37,082 nt of DNA from an uncultured Mucilaginibacter sp. (GCF_937859865.1 NZ_CALMAT010000150.1:24123-61204), one strand, 5' to 3'; counted from the stretch's first letter, positions 1 through 9,063 are shown. Translations and numbers: made by a program. Notes: generated by a model not told the origin, from the sequence alone.

Positions 1-113
1 ATAAAGTAACTTTAACAATATTTAATACTTAAATTTTATTCATCAATATCTTTAATATCATATTTAAAGTAAGTTGTTGAATTAAAAGGCTTTCCTTGCA
101 CGTTTTTAACTAC

Positions 114-1379
114 ATGTCCACAGCTATCCAGGTTAAAAACCTATCCAAAGCATATCAGTTAGGCCAAATTGGTACAGGCACAATTTCACGGGACTTGGAA
201 CGATGGGTCGCCAGAATACGTGGCAAAGAAGACCCTTATCTAAAAATTGGCGAAACCAACGACCGCAGCACAAAAGGCACCAGCGATATTGTTTGGTCTT
301 TAAAAGACATCAATTTTAATATCGAACAAGGTGATGCAGTGGGAATCATTGGCCGTAACGGTGCCGGCAAAAGTACATTGCTTAAACTGTTAAGCCGGGT
401 TACTGCGCCAACAACAGGCAACATTAAAGTAAAAGGCCGAATTGCAAGTTTACTGGAAGTAGGCACAGGTTTTCACCCGGAACTAAGTGGACGGGAAAAC
501 ATTTTTTTAAATGGTGCCATTTTAGGAATGCGCAAAAGGGAAATCGCAGCCAAGTTTGATGAAATTGTAGATTTTGCAGGCGTTGAACGATATGTGGATA
601 CACCGGTTAAACGTTATTCCTCTGGCATGTATGTCCGCTTGGCTTTTGCGGTAGCGGCACACTTAGAATCCGAAATATTGATTGTAGATGAAGTGTTGGC
701 TGTTGGCGATGCGGAATTTCAGAAAAAATGTTTGGGCAAAATGGGCGAAGTAAGCGCAGGCGAAGGCAGGACAGTTTTATTTGTTAGCCACAACATGGCT
801 TCGGTAAAACAGCTTTGTAAAAATGGGATTGTGCTGGATAAAGGAAGCATCGGCTTAATTGGACCGGTTGAAAACGCCATCAGTTTTTACAAAGAACAGG
901 GCATTGTAAAAGAAAACAAAACACTGCTCCAACTGATTAAAGTTAAGCACGCCGCTTTAACAATCAACCATATTTGCATCAACCAAAGTGAAGATGCAAC
1001 GATAGAATTAAATACAAACGACCATAATTTAGCCATAGAAATTGATGGCTTTGCCACTGATATTTTCCAGTTAAATATTGAAATCAAAATATTTACTTTG
1101 GAAGGCGTTCTGGTATCTTTTTATAGTCCGGCACATTTATACGCAGAAATCCTGACGATTGAAAAAGGCAAATTCTCATTCAAAGAAAACATCCAACTTC
1201 CGGCTAATTTTGTAAATGGGGAATATACCATGAACATCGAATTAGATTATCCAAACATAGAAAGATATTTAACGATAGACGGCATTTCTTTAATTAAACA
1301 TGGACAATTAACAGCTACCGGAAAACCTATTAGTTATAATGAGTACGGCTTTTTCCTAATTAATCGAAATGGAAAATAA
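114..1379 (+). CDS. Wzt-like polysaccharide ABC-exporter ATPase
   Basis: Cytoplasmic ATPase subunit of an ABC exporter that would carry a lipid-linked polysaccharide across the inner membrane. From the ATG at 114 (421 aa) the nucleotide-binding domain shows Walker A GRNGAGKST (residues 80-88), the signature YSSGM (about 169-172), Walker B ILIVDEVLAVGD (D192/E193) and the H-loop VSHNM (H226). About 155 further residues follow (from roughly 265), as in Wzt proteins, where a C-terminal beta-sandwich recognises the glycan end. The frame is also open to a TTG at 96, but MSTAIQVKNL is the usual N-terminus, so I chose 114. The permease partner (Wzm-like) is not in the window and should lie just upstream. 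The stop overlaps the next gene by 11 bases, so the two are translationally coupled. Positions 1-113 are AT-rich with no gene seen. Confidence 0.93.
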   Translation: MSTAIQVKNLSKAYQLGQIGTGTISRDLERWVARIRGKEDPYLKIGETNDRSTKGTSDIVWSLKDINFNIEQGDAVGIIGRNGAGKSTLLKLLSRVTAPTTGNIKVKGRIASLLEVGTGFHPELSGRENIFLNGAILGMRKREIAAKFDEIVDFAGVERYVDTPVKRYSSGMYVRLAFAVAAHLESEILIVDEVLAVGDAEFQKKCLGKMGEVSAGEGRTVLFVSHNMASVKQLCKNGIVLDKGSIGLIGPVENAISFYKEQGIVKENKTLLQLIKVKHAALTINHICINQSEDATIELNTNDHNLAIEIDGFATDIFQLNIEIKIFTLEGVLVSFYSPAHLYAEILTIEKGKFSFKENIQLPANFVNGEYTMNIELDYPNIERYLTIDGISLIKHGQLTATGKPISYNEYGFFLINRNGK

Positions 1380-2307
1380 AGAGTGGCTTGAAAATTATGC
1401 CAAACTCAACAATTCTTTTAAAAAAGTTTTAGTTTTTAGGGTTGGGATACAGGCTGGGCTTTTTTCAGAAATTAATCATTTGTTTTTGGCCGTTTTGTTT
1501 TGCCTGAAAAACAACATTAAATTTGTATTATCTTCAAAAGGCAGTAATTTTTCTTATGATAAAGGCTGGGATGATTATTTTCTTCCTTTTTGTAAAGAAA
1601 GCCAGGCTAAAATCCATCTAAAATACAATGCCAGAAGTTACCAGATCAGGTCAACTATTCCAAATATCATCAAAACTAAACTAATCCGAACAACTTTGGG
1701 TATAAATTATTTAACCCAAGACGTTTGGCCTTTTATCCGAGATGCAAAGTTTCAAAACGAAACTTTTAACATACCACAATTAGACATTTCAGGAAATTTG
1801 CTTCATTCTTTGAAAGTAGTTACCGATCAGTTGTGGCGCTTTCAACCTACCATCAAACAAGAAATTGATGGTAGAATTACTAATTTAAACCTTCCCTTAG
1901 AATACATTGGTGTACATATCAGAAGCGGCGACAAAGCTACTGAAGCAAAATTATCGCCAGTTGATGACTATATCAATTACATCAAAAGCAAAAATTCGAC
2001 AAAAGAATTGTTTGTATTGACAGACAATTATAGCATTATCAAAGAACTTAAAAGTAATTATCCTGATTACAAGGTTTATACTTATTGCCAGGAAGATGAA
2101 AGAGGTTTTAGCGAAGGCGAGTATAATTTAATGAGCAAAGAAGCTAAAAAAACAATGACCATTAAATTAATAACAGATGTAGAAATTTTGTCAAGATCAT
2201 CAGTTTTTGTGGGTACGCTAAGTTCTAACGTTGGGATTTTTGTTGGCATGAGAAGGAACGCAAAATTATGGTATGGCATTGATGCCAACGATTGGCGGAT
2301 GTGGTAA
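1369..2307 (+). CDS. GT23-like (NodZ/FUT8 fold) glycosyltransferase
   Basis: 312 aa. The C-terminal half carries GVHIRSGDK (H183, R185, D188, K189) followed by LSPVDDYI, and later VGTLSSNVGIF (about 281-291). This order matches the GDP-sugar site of alpha-1,6-fucosyltransferases of family GT23 (NodZ, FUT8), which have an H-x-R-x-x-D-K motif and a T-x-S-S motif near the C-terminus. The N-terminal 150 residues are divergent and not recognised. A fucosyltransferase role is inferred and fits with gmd/fcl about 22 kb downstream supplying GDP-fucose. It overlaps the ABC ATPase gene by 11 bases. An O-fucosyltransferase-fold enzyme using another GDP-sugar is the main alternative. Confidence 0.7.
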   Translation: MENKEWLENYAKLNNSFKKVLVFRVGIQAGLFSEINHLFLAVLFCLKNNIKFVLSSKGSNFSYDKGWDDYFLPFCKESQAKIHLKYNARSYQIRSTIPNIIKTKLIRTTLGINYLTQDVWPFIRDAKFQNETFNIPQLDISGNLLHSLKVVTDQLWRFQPTIKQEIDGRITNLNLPLEYIGVHIRSGDKATEAKLSPVDDYINYIKSKNSTKELFVLTDNYSIIKELKSNYPDYKVYTYCQEDERGFSEGEYNLMSKEAKKTMTIKLITDVEILSRSSVFVGTLSSNVGIFVGMRRNAKLWYGIDANDWRMW

Positions 2308-2324
2308 ACCAAATTTTTATGCCA

Positions 2325-2336
2325 TAAAAGAAGTAT
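2325..2336 (+). repeat. TAAAAGAAG(C/T)AT element, T variant
   Basis: Exact copy TAAAAGAAGTAT, 18 bases after the stop of the GT23-like gene. It is preceded by AAATTTTTAT and a short GCCA spacer, so the full two-part form is present. Confidence 0.9.
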
Positions 2337-2429
2337 GTTATTTTATTATCTAAGTTAATTTTCTCAAAATAGCAACTTCTTTTTTTCAATAATTAAAAGC
2401 TTGATTAATTTTTTATTATCAAGGATTGT

Positions 2430-2441
2430 ATGCTTCTTTTA
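2430..2441 (-). repeat. TAAAAGAAG(C/T)AT element, C variant
   Basis: Exact copy, reading ATGCTTCTTTTA on the + strand. It faces the copy at 2325 about 95 bases away. The 277-base gap 2308-2584 holds three exact copies and no gene that I can see. Confidence 0.9.
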
Positions 2442-2508
2442 TTACTTGTAATTAACATATAGTTGATTTTAATTCACTTATGCTAATTCAATACTAATTT
2501 TTATAAGG

Positions 2509-2520
2509 TAAAAGAAGCAT
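2509..2520 (+). repeat. TAAAAGAAG(C/T)AT element, C variant
   Basis: Exact copy with the full upstream half (AATTTTTATAAGG directly before it), 64 bases upstream of the TTG start of the GT47-like gene. Confidence 0.92.
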
Positions 2521-2584
2521 TAACATTTTACTTCCATAAGTACAAACAGTCTTCAAGTTATTTGTAAAAATTGATTTTAAACTT

Positions 2585-3628
2585 TTGAGTTATAAACTCT
2601 ACACAGGAACAAATTATCCTGAAAAATTTGAAAGCGAAGAAGTAATTGTTCAATTAGGCATCCATTCTAACTTGGTTACTAAACCTGAAGATGCTGATTT
2701 TTTTGTTTTTCCTATCAATTACGAAAAGTTGTATGGTTACAAAGAGCATGAACACAAACACTATAATTATACTGCTGAAGAAATTGAAAGTTTGCGACAA
2801 AAACTTTCTGCAATGGTTGCAAATGCAGTAAAGTTGGATAAAAAAATTATTTTGTTTTACTATTATGACCCGGTTGATAAAATCAATGTTCCTAACAGTA
2901 TCATTTTCAGAACTTCCTTATTAAAAAGCAAGAAAGACACAAATGAATTTGCTTTACCTGCTTATACCAAAGATTTAAGGAAACAAAAAAACCTGACTGA
3001 AAATGAACTTTGGCTGGAAAAAACAGACCGTCCAACCATTGGTTTTCGGGGTCAATCAGCGCCACTGAAACTGCCGGTTAAACTTTCTATAAAAAGAACT
3101 GTTAACCAATTTTTAAAAAAAGCAGGCATAAACAAACAGTTTAACTTGTATTACAATTTCGGCTATCTTGCACGAAGAGATGCCATTGTTTCCTGCTTAA
3201 ACAACCCTAAAATTAAAACTGATTTTACCCTAACTACTTTAGAACAAAGTTGGGATCCAGTAAATTCAAAACTGCCTTTTGTAAATAATATTTTTGAAAA
3301 CCAGTATAACTTGTGCGTGAGCGGCCATGGCAATTACTCTTTTAGGTTGTATGAAATATTAAGCGCTGGTAGGATTCCAGTTTTTATCAATACAAATTGT
3401 GTTTTGCCTTTTGAAGAATTTACTAACTGGAAGAAACACGTTGTTTGGATTGAAGAAAAAGATGCCTCAAAAGCAGACCAGCTTATTTTAGATTTCCATC
3501 AAACCATTCACCCGGACGACTTTATCCAAGTTCAAAAAAACAACCGGTTATTTTGGAAAGAAAATTTGTCCAAAAAAGGTTTTTACCAAAGTTTACATCA
3601 ATATTTTCCGCTACTTAAACAAATATAA
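2585..3628 (+). CDS. Exostosin-like (GT47) glycosyltransferase
   Basis: 347 aa. The C-terminal third has the exostosin/GT47 pattern: NLCVSGHGNYSFRLYEILSA, then GRIPVFINTNCVLPFEEF and W-x4-V-x-I-E-E. In that family this segment binds the nucleotide-sugar diphosphate. The N-terminus starts SYKLYTGTNYPEKF. No ATG exists before residue 79, so the TTG at 2585 is taken as the start. Exostosin-like enzymes are usual in eukaryotic heparan and plant cell-wall synthesis but also occur in bacterial surface-polysaccharide loci; donor and linkage cannot be read from the sequence. It is the first gene after the element-rich gap 2308-2584 and is followed by GT2 and GT4 genes on the same strand. Confidence 0.75.
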   Translation: MSYKLYTGTNYPEKFESEEVIVQLGIHSNLVTKPEDADFFVFPINYEKLYGYKEHEHKHYNYTAEEIESLRQKLSAMVANAVKLDKKIILFYYYDPVDKINVPNSIIFRTSLLKSKKDTNEFALPAYTKDLRKQKNLTENELWLEKTDRPTIGFRGQSAPLKLPVKLSIKRTVNQFLKKAGINKQFNLYYNFGYLARRDAIVSCLNNPKIKTDFTLTTLEQSWDPVNSKLPFVNNIFENQYNLCVSGHGNYSFRLYEILSAGRIPVFINTNCVLPFEEFTNWKKHVVWIEEKDASKADQLILDFHQTIHPDDFIQVQKNNRLFWKENLSKKGFYQSLHQYFPLLKQI

Positions 3629-3723
3629 TTTCAAAGTCCTTTTTACCGGCCAAGTAAACCAAAATTTTATAGGGTAAAAACAGTATTAAAAACAATCACT
3701 ATAAAAACCAGTAAAATTTGTTT

Positions 3724-4677
3724 ATGAACCAACCTTTACTAACCATCGGGATTCCTACTTATAATAGGGAAAAATATTTGGACCGATGTTTGGATTCAAT
3801 TATTTCACAATTGAATGATGTAAATCAAGCCATAGAATTGGTCGTATCTAACAATGCATCCACAGATTGCACAAAAGATATTGTTGCTAAGCATGCACTA
3901 AAAACAAAGATTGATTATTATGAAAATAAAATTAACCTTGGGCCCGATTCTACTTGTTCGATGTGTTTTGATAAAGCTCATGGAAAGTATGTTTGGATTT
4001 TAGGCGATGACGAATTTTTGCTAAAAGGAAGCTTGAAGCAGGTTGTTGAGTTATTAAAAGACAAAGATTATGGCGATATTTATTTGCAATGTATCCCCTA
4101 TCACAAAGAAGATGAATTGGATGATGAATTAGTAACTTGTACGCGAACCATAACTTACCAAGACCCTTTAGCTTTTATCGAAAAAATCCATTATTACGTA
4201 ACTTTTATTAGCGGCAATATCATCAACAAATCTGTTCTTCCGCAGGATTACAATTATCAAAAGTATATGGGTACAAATATTGTTCAGGTTGGGTGGACAA
4301 TCAAAGCAATTTATTCGGCAAAAGAAAACCTTTTTGTGGAAACGCCTTTAATTGCTGCCAAACAAAATAATTCCGGAGGCTACCAGTTTGTTAATACTTT
4401 TGCTAAAAACTATAATTTTATTCTAAAGGACTTGGTGAAAAATGGACACGATAAAAGCATCATAAAAATTACCAATACCAACCTGATCGCAAATTATTTT
4501 CCTGCAAATATTATCAAGCTTTTATATTTTGAAAACAGGTTTGATACCGAAAACCATTATTCCGTATTACATAAAACCTTTTGGAGATACAAAAGTTTTT
4601 GGTCAAAACTTTTTCCAATTTATGCAAAATATTGGGCTAAAAAACTAATTGGAAAAAAAATTAAAAAATTTTCTTAA
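3724..4677 (+). CDS. Family 2 glycosyltransferase
   Basis: 317 aa from the ATG at 3724; an in-frame TTG at 3718 adds two residues and is less likely. GT-A fold of family GT2: LTIGIPTYNREKYLDRCLDS at the N-terminus, VVSNNASTD (nucleotide binding, about 40-48) and WILGDDEF (DDE at 95-97) as the metal-binding D-x-D equivalent. No membrane segment is evident, so it is probably a peripheral enzyme adding one sugar to the undecaprenyl-linked repeat unit. A diverged element (TAAAAACAGTAT preceded by AAAATTTTATAGGG) sits at 3675-3686 in the 5' gap. It ends 9 bases before the next gene. Confidence 0.85.
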   Translation: MNQPLLTIGIPTYNREKYLDRCLDSIISQLNDVNQAIELVVSNNASTDCTKDIVAKHALKTKIDYYENKINLGPDSTCSMCFDKAHGKYVWILGDDEFLLKGSLKQVVELLKDKDYGDIYLQCIPYHKEDELDDELVTCTRTITYQDPLAFIEKIHYYVTFISGNIINKSVLPQDYNYQKYMGTNIVQVGWTIKAIYSAKENLFVETPLIAAKQNNSGGYQFVNTFAKNYNFILKDLVKNGHDKSIIKITNTNLIANYFPANIIKLLYFENRFDTENHYSVLHKTFWRYKSFWSKLFPIYAKYWAKKLIGKKIKKFS

Positions 4678-4686
4678 CCAATTACA

Positions 4687-5898
4687 ATGAAGGTTTTATT
4701 ATTTGGTGATGCGCCGATGGCTTTAAACGAAGGCGGAATTAACCAGACCTTGTACAATTTATTTTGTTTTATAAAACCAGAAGACTTTTTAGGAATTACA
4801 GAAGTTGACCAAAAAAACCTTAAAAGTTTGGGTTCAACAGAACCTTACACCAAAAGATATAAAAGTTATAAGTTAAACCTAATAAATTTTCGGTTAAACA
4901 GGTACATGCAATTTTTGGCACCGTTAATTAACCAAATCAACTTTATACTTTTTAAAAACAACAACTATTCAAAACTAAAGCAGGAAATTATTGCATTTGC
5001 ACCTGATGTGGTTATATCCTGTTCAAACACAGCAACAGGTATTTTGATGCACAACAAGTTGCTGAACCATAAAAATATAACTTGTCCGGTTGTTCCTTAT
5101 TTTATGGATGATTGGATGTACAAAACCAAAAACGACCCAATAGGAAACTTAGTTAACAACATTATTAAAGATATGTTGCAAGAACATCATAAGTGGATGA
5201 TGATTGGTAAAGAATTGGGTAAACTTTTGGCTGAACGTTATGAAGCGAAGCCAGAAAAAATACTATATGCAAGAAACCCGGTAAACCTGCAAGATGCACC
5301 TCCAGATCAGCCTTATATCCAAAATAAACCTTTTAAAATTGCTTATGCCGGTGCTTTGTGGCCCATGCATTTTGATAGTTTTTATGCTTTTGCAAAAGCT
5401 GTCAAAAACATTTCATTGCAATTTCCTGTACAATTGTTACTTTATACACAGGAAAGCCAGTGGCAATGGCGGCGAAATGAATTAGAACCATTGGGCGTTG
5501 TTTATGGCGGGCATCTACCTTATAAGGAAATACATCAACAACTTAATAAAGCGGATGCACTTTTGATTACTGCTTCTTTTAACCAGGAAAATTATACACA
5601 TACCAAAGCTTCTTTGCAAACTAAAATTACAGATTATTGTAAAGCTAAAAGACTGATTATAAGCTGCGCCCCCTCCTATGCCGCCAACAATCAATTTTTA
5701 AAAGAAAACAACTGCGGCGTTTGTATTGAATCAAAGGATGAAAAAGTAATTGCAAACGAGCTATTGACAATTATGCAAAACATGGATGTTTACCAAAAAT
5801 ATGTAAGCAACGCATGGAATACTTTGCATAATTTTTCACAAGAAACAGTCCATAAAAAAATAAAAAATTTTCTCGAAGAAGTTATCAACCAAGCTTAA
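4687..5898 (+). CDS. GT4-like (GT-B) glycosyltransferase
   Basis: 403 aa. N-terminal MKVLLFGDAPMALNEGGINQ has the glycine-rich loop of GT-B enzymes. The second half begins with PFKIAYAGALW (about residue 218) and contains KADALLITASF and LQTKITDYCKAKRLIISC, which align with the sugar-donor half of family 4 enzymes. The canonical E-x7-E motif is not obvious, so it is a divergent member. Donor and acceptor are unknown. It follows the GT2 gene at 9 bases and is probably co-transcribed. A near copy of the 12-mer (one mismatch, 5570-5581) lies within it, encoding T-A-S-F-N. Confidence 0.75.
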   Translation: MKVLLFGDAPMALNEGGINQTLYNLFCFIKPEDFLGITEVDQKNLKSLGSTEPYTKRYKSYKLNLINFRLNRYMQFLAPLINQINFILFKNNNYSKLKQEIIAFAPDVVISCSNTATGILMHNKLLNHKNITCPVVPYFMDDWMYKTKNDPIGNLVNNIIKDMLQEHHKWMMIGKELGKLLAERYEAKPEKILYARNPVNLQDAPPDQPYIQNKPFKIAYAGALWPMHFDSFYAFAKAVKNISLQFPVQLLLYTQESQWQWRRNELEPLGVVYGGHLPYKEIHQQLNKADALLITASFNQENYTHTKASLQTKITDYCKAKRLIISCAPSYAANNQFLKENNCGVCIESKDEKVIANELLTIMQNMDVYQKYVSNAWNTLHNFSQETVHKKIKNFLEEVINQA

Positions 5899-5939
5899 TA
5901 TTTTCTACTTGCAATGTTCAACTATTTTAAATTATAAAT

Positions 5940-6845
5940 TTGGTTATAACTAAATTAATAAGCGGTTTAGGAAACCAATTGTTGCAATATGCTTTTGGTA
6001 GGCAATTGGCTTTAGCAAGAAAAGTTCCGTTAAAATTAGATATTTCTTTTTTTGACAACCAGGATTTGCGTACATATAAATTGAACCACTTTAACATTGA
6101 TGCGGATATTGCAACTTCAACGGATATTGTACCTTTTATGAAAGAGATTTCGACTTATCAAAACCTACATGCAAAAACTTCTTTTTATGCAAAGGTTTAT
6201 AGAAATATAGAACCGGTATTTTATCCAAAATACACTAAAAATTATTTTAAAGAAGCTGTTTGGTGGGTTTATGAACCTTCTGTTTTTAAAACGCCCAAAG
6301 ATGTTTACATAGAAGGTTACTGGCAGCATTACAAGTATTTTGAAAATATGCAACCGCAGGTTTTTGAAGAGTTAACTTTGAAAGACAAGCGAAGTGACGG
6401 AGCGCAAAAGTGGTTTTCTAACATTAACAATGATCCTGATGCCGTTGCTGTACATATTCGCCGGGGCGATTATGTAACGGATTCTGGCGCTAATTATTTG
6501 ATGGGCGTTTTGCCTGTAACTTATTATGATCAAGCTATCCATTATATCAAACAAAAAGTCTCAAGCCCCAACTTTTACTTTTTTTCAGATGACTTGGATT
6601 GGGTAAAAGACAATATTGAAACTAATGCACCGGCTTTTTATGTAGATGGCAATGCAGATTACGAAGATTTGGATTTAATGAGGCATAGCAAACATAACAT
6701 CATTGCAAACAGTACTTTTAGCTGGTGGGCCGCTCTTTTAAACAGGAACACAAATAAAATTGTAATTTCCCCTAATCAATGGTCGCCGATAGATCATGTG
6801 AATAAAAACATTAAATTACAATTTCCTGATTGGATTAAATTGTAG
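5940..6845 (+). CDS. Alpha-1,2-fucosyltransferase, family GT11
   Basis: 301 aa, the normal size for bacterial GT11. It has the N-terminal SGLGNQLLQYAFGR (8-21), the central VHIRRGDYV (171-179), and the late NSTFSWWAALLN (257-268), which are the conserved blocks of bacterial alpha-1,2-fucosyltransferases (FutC/WbgL type). The enzyme transfers L-fucose from GDP-L-fucose; gmd and fcl downstream would provide the donor. The family motif begins only eight residues after the TTG at 5940 and there is no nearby ATG, so TTG is the start. The acceptor sugar is unknown. Confidence 0.88.
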   Translation: MVITKLISGLGNQLLQYAFGRQLALARKVPLKLDISFFDNQDLRTYKLNHFNIDADIATSTDIVPFMKEISTYQNLHAKTSFYAKVYRNIEPVFYPKYTKNYFKEAVWWVYEPSVFKTPKDVYIEGYWQHYKYFENMQPQVFEELTLKDKRSDGAQKWFSNINNDPDAVAVHIRRGDYVTDSGANYLMGVLPVTYYDQAIHYIKQKVSSPNFYFFSDDLDWVKDNIETNAPAFYVDGNADYEDLDLMRHSKHNIIANSTFSWWAALLNRNTNKIVISPNQWSPIDHVNKNIKLQFPDWIKL

Positions 6846-6850
6846 TTAAT

Positions 6851-6893
6851 TTGGATTTTATAGTGGTAAAAGAAGCATTGTATCAAAATCCAA
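6851..6893. repeat. Hairpin enclosing a TAAAAGAAGCAT copy
   Basis: TTGGATTTT (6851-6859) pairs perfectly with AAAATCCAA (6885-6893), and the stem can extend by TA/TA pairs. The loop contains the element at 6867. It fills almost the whole 60-base gap between the GT11 and GT2 genes. It may act as an attenuator or terminator, though no T-run follows. Confidence 0.6.
6867..6878 (+). repeat. TAAAAGAAG(C/T)AT element, C variant
   Basis: Exact copy, preceded by GGATTTTATAGTGG; full two-part form. It lies 28 bases before the next ATG. Confidence 0.92.
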
Positions 6894-6905
6894 GGTTTAG
6901 ATTAA

Positions 6906-7910
6906 ATGGTTAATTTGGTATCTGCCATCATTCCAAATTATAACCATGAACGTTATTTAATACAACGTATTGATTCTGTATTAAACCAAACTTATCAAAA
7001 CTTTGAAATCATTATCTTAGATGATTGTTCTTCTGACGACAGTAGGTTGATTATCGAGCAATACAGGAATCATTCAAAAATAAAACATATTGTTTATAAT
7101 GAAATCAATTCAGGAAGTGTTTTTTTACAATGGGAAAAAGGAATCGCTTTGGCGTCCGGAGATTATATTTGGATGGCGGAAAGCGATGATTATGCAGATA
7201 ACAATTTCTTAGAATCCCTGGTTAATATAACCAATCAAAACCCAAATGTTGGCTTGGCTTTTTGCGGTTCTAATACAGTAGATGAAAATGGTGTAAGTAT
7301 TGGAAAATTGGTTCAGGAAGTTGCAAACAACCACAATGGTTATTATTTAAATAATGGCTATGATGAATGTAAAGATGCTTTTTTCTTTCATCCGATTGTA
7401 CCAAATGCAAGTGCAGTTATCTTTAAAAAAGAAAATTTTTATAAAGTTGATGCTTCTTTTAAACTATATAAAATTTGCGGCGATTGGCAATTTTGGATTG
7501 ACATCTGTTTTGACAATTACATTGCTTACTGGCCACAATGTTTAAATTACTTCCGCCAGTCTGATACTTCTGTAAGCAGATCGAAACATTATATCAAAGA
7601 CAATTATAAAATATTTTTATTAGAAAAATTAAAAGTAAGTTTATATGCTTACCGTAAAGTTAGATACAACATTTCATTAAAAAACAAATTAAAATATACA
7701 GACATCTATTTGTTCAGTGTAATATTAGAAGCTTCGCGAAAAAGAATTTTTCTAAATAAAGCTGATGTTAAATACATTATAAAATCCTTGTGTTTTTTAT
7801 CCCCTGTTACCGGGATTGTTTTTTTTAAATCCATGGCAGATGTAATTTTGTTTGGTTTAAGAAAAGTAAACAGAACACTTACCAAAAAAATGTTGCTAAA
7901 AACAGCATGA
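6906..7910 (+). CDS. Family 2 glycosyltransferase
   Basis: 334 aa, ATG start. GT-A motifs: VSAIIPNYNHERYLIQRIDS at the N-terminus, IILDDCSSDDS (DD at 39-40) and MAESDDYAD (SDD at 93-95). The middle (FHPIVPNASAVIF, then GDWQFWIDIC) is typical of GT2 members near rhamnosyl- and galactosyltransferases, but the donor cannot be assigned. The C-terminal 60 residues are basic with a hydrophobic stretch (PVTGIVFFKSMADVILF), perhaps a membrane-associating tail. Its stop overlaps the next start by 4 bases (ATGA). One exact 12-mer copy sits inside at 7450. Confidence 0.87.
   Translation: MVNLVSAIIPNYNHERYLIQRIDSVLNQTYQNFEIIILDDCSSDDSRLIIEQYRNHSKIKHIVYNEINSGSVFLQWEKGIALASGDYIWMAESDDYADNNFLESLVNITNQNPNVGLAFCGSNTVDENGVSIGKLVQEVANNHNGYYLNNGYDECKDAFFFHPIVPNASAVIFKKENFYKVDASFKLYKICGDWQFWIDICFDNYIAYWPQCLNYFRQSDTSVSRSKHYIKDNYKIFLLEKLKVSLYAYRKVRYNISLKNKLKYTDIYLFSVILEASRKRIFLNKADVKYIIKSLCFLSPVTGIVFFKSMADVILFGLRKVNRTLTKKMLLKTA
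7450..7461 (-). repeat. TAAAAGAAG(C/T)AT element inside a GT2 gene
   Basis: Exact copy within coding sequence, read as D-A-S-F-K on the coding strand. On the complement it is preceded by AAATTTTATATAG, so even this coding copy keeps the AT-tract half. Confidence 0.85.
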
Positions 7911-8998
7911 ATATTTTTTTAGTTTGTACCGGTTTAGGACACATTAATCGTGGTTATGAATCCTTTGCCCATGAATGCTATGATGCATTAAGAGACACAA
8001 AAGATTTCAAATTATACCTGATTAAAGGCGGTGGTAAAAGTACTGGCAATGAAATTGTATTACAGAATTTACCACGTCGAAACAAATCAACGCAATTTAT
8101 AGCTAAAGTTTTATCTTCTGATCCTTATAAGATAGAACAAGTTACTTTTTGTATATCGTTGCTTCCTTTAATTTTTAAAAAAAAACCGGCTGTTATTTAT
8201 TATAGTGATTTTTGGTTAGGCACCTATCTATGGCATTTACGAAGGTTACTTAAATTTAAATACAAACTTTTGTTTTCTAATGGTGCACCAAACGGCCCTC
8301 CATTTAAAACTGAAGATCATGTACAACAGCTTTTGCCCGTTTATTTAGAACAAGCCATTAAACAAGGCGCACCGGCGTCTATGCAAACGCTTTTGCCTTA
8401 TGGTTTTAACATTGATAAAGAAGAGCGTTTAAACGACCTTGCTAAAAAAGAAAATATCAGGAAACAATTAGGTTTTTCTTCTGATCAAAAAATCATCCTT
8501 TCAGTTGGAACAATTAACAAACATCATAAAAGAATGGATTACCTGATTAACGAAATTGCAAAACTTGGAAAGGATTATTTCTTAATTATTTTAGGCCAGT
8601 TTGAAGCAGAAACTGCAGAACTTATTGATTTGGCATCAGCAAAACTTCCCGAAAGACACTTGATCACTAGCGTTACATATGAAAAAGTAAAAGATTATTA
8701 TATTGCTGCCGATTACTTTGTGCTGGCTTCTTTGAATGAAGGTTTCGGCCGCGTATTGATCGAAGCCTTAAGTTATGGTCTGCCTTGCATTGTTCATGAT
8801 TATATTAATGCAAAACAAGTTTTGAGTGAAAATGGAACTTACTTGGACATGCAAAAAGAGGATGTTTTGGCTCAATATTTACGAAACACCCATCCTAAAA
8901 TTGATCCTAAATATTTAATACAAGCTGCCTATAATTGTTATTCTTGGGATGTTTTGAAAGACAGTTATATAAAAATGATCAAACAATTGTTTGATTAA
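7907..8998 (+). CDS. Family 4 glycosyltransferase
   Basis: 363 aa. GT-B fold: LVCTGLGHINRGYESF at the N-terminus (acceptor half), KIILSVGTINKHHKRMDYLI (about 195-214) opening the donor half, and E-G-F-G-R-V-L-I-E (E278, E286), the retaining-GT4 E-x7-E motif, followed by ALSYGLPCIVHD. Predicted soluble or peripheral, adding a sugar with retention of anomeric configuration. It is coupled by a 4-base ATGA overlap to the preceding GT2 gene, so the two probably act on the same repeat unit. Confidence 0.88.
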   Translation: MNIFLVCTGLGHINRGYESFAHECYDALRDTKDFKLYLIKGGGKSTGNEIVLQNLPRRNKSTQFIAKVLSSDPYKIEQVTFCISLLPLIFKKKPAVIYYSDFWLGTYLWHLRRLLKFKYKLLFSNGAPNGPPFKTEDHVQQLLPVYLEQAIKQGAPASMQTLLPYGFNIDKEERLNDLAKKENIRKQLGFSSDQKIILSVGTINKHHKRMDYLINEIAKLGKDYFLIILGQFEAETAELIDLASAKLPERHLITSVTYEKVKDYYIAADYFVLASLNEGFGRVLIEALSYGLPCIVHDYINAKQVLSENGTYLDMQKEDVLAQYLRNTHPKIDPKYLIQAAYNCYSWDVLKDSYIKMIKQLFD

Positions 8999-9021
8999 GA
9001 TTTTGAAAATTGAAAGTCAAC

Positions 9022-9035
9022 AATCAATATTGATT
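9022..9035. repeat. 14-base perfect palindrome in a short gap
   Basis: AATCAATATTGATT lies in the 65-base gap before the next GT2 gene. It could be an operator or a small hairpin; no partner regulator is evident and it is AT-only apart from one C and one G, so chance is possible. Confidence 0.35.
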
Positions 9036-9063
9036 ATAATAATATAATTGGGACAAGATTAGC

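Noticed and set aside
2325-2520. CRISPR array made of the 12-mer copies
   Set aside because: Spacing is irregular, orientation alternates, repeats are far too short, and no cas genes are present.
7450-7461. The 12-mer as a simple transposon footprint
   Set aside because: No target-site duplications or transposase are seen, and the copy at 36242 shows no length change against its paralogue.
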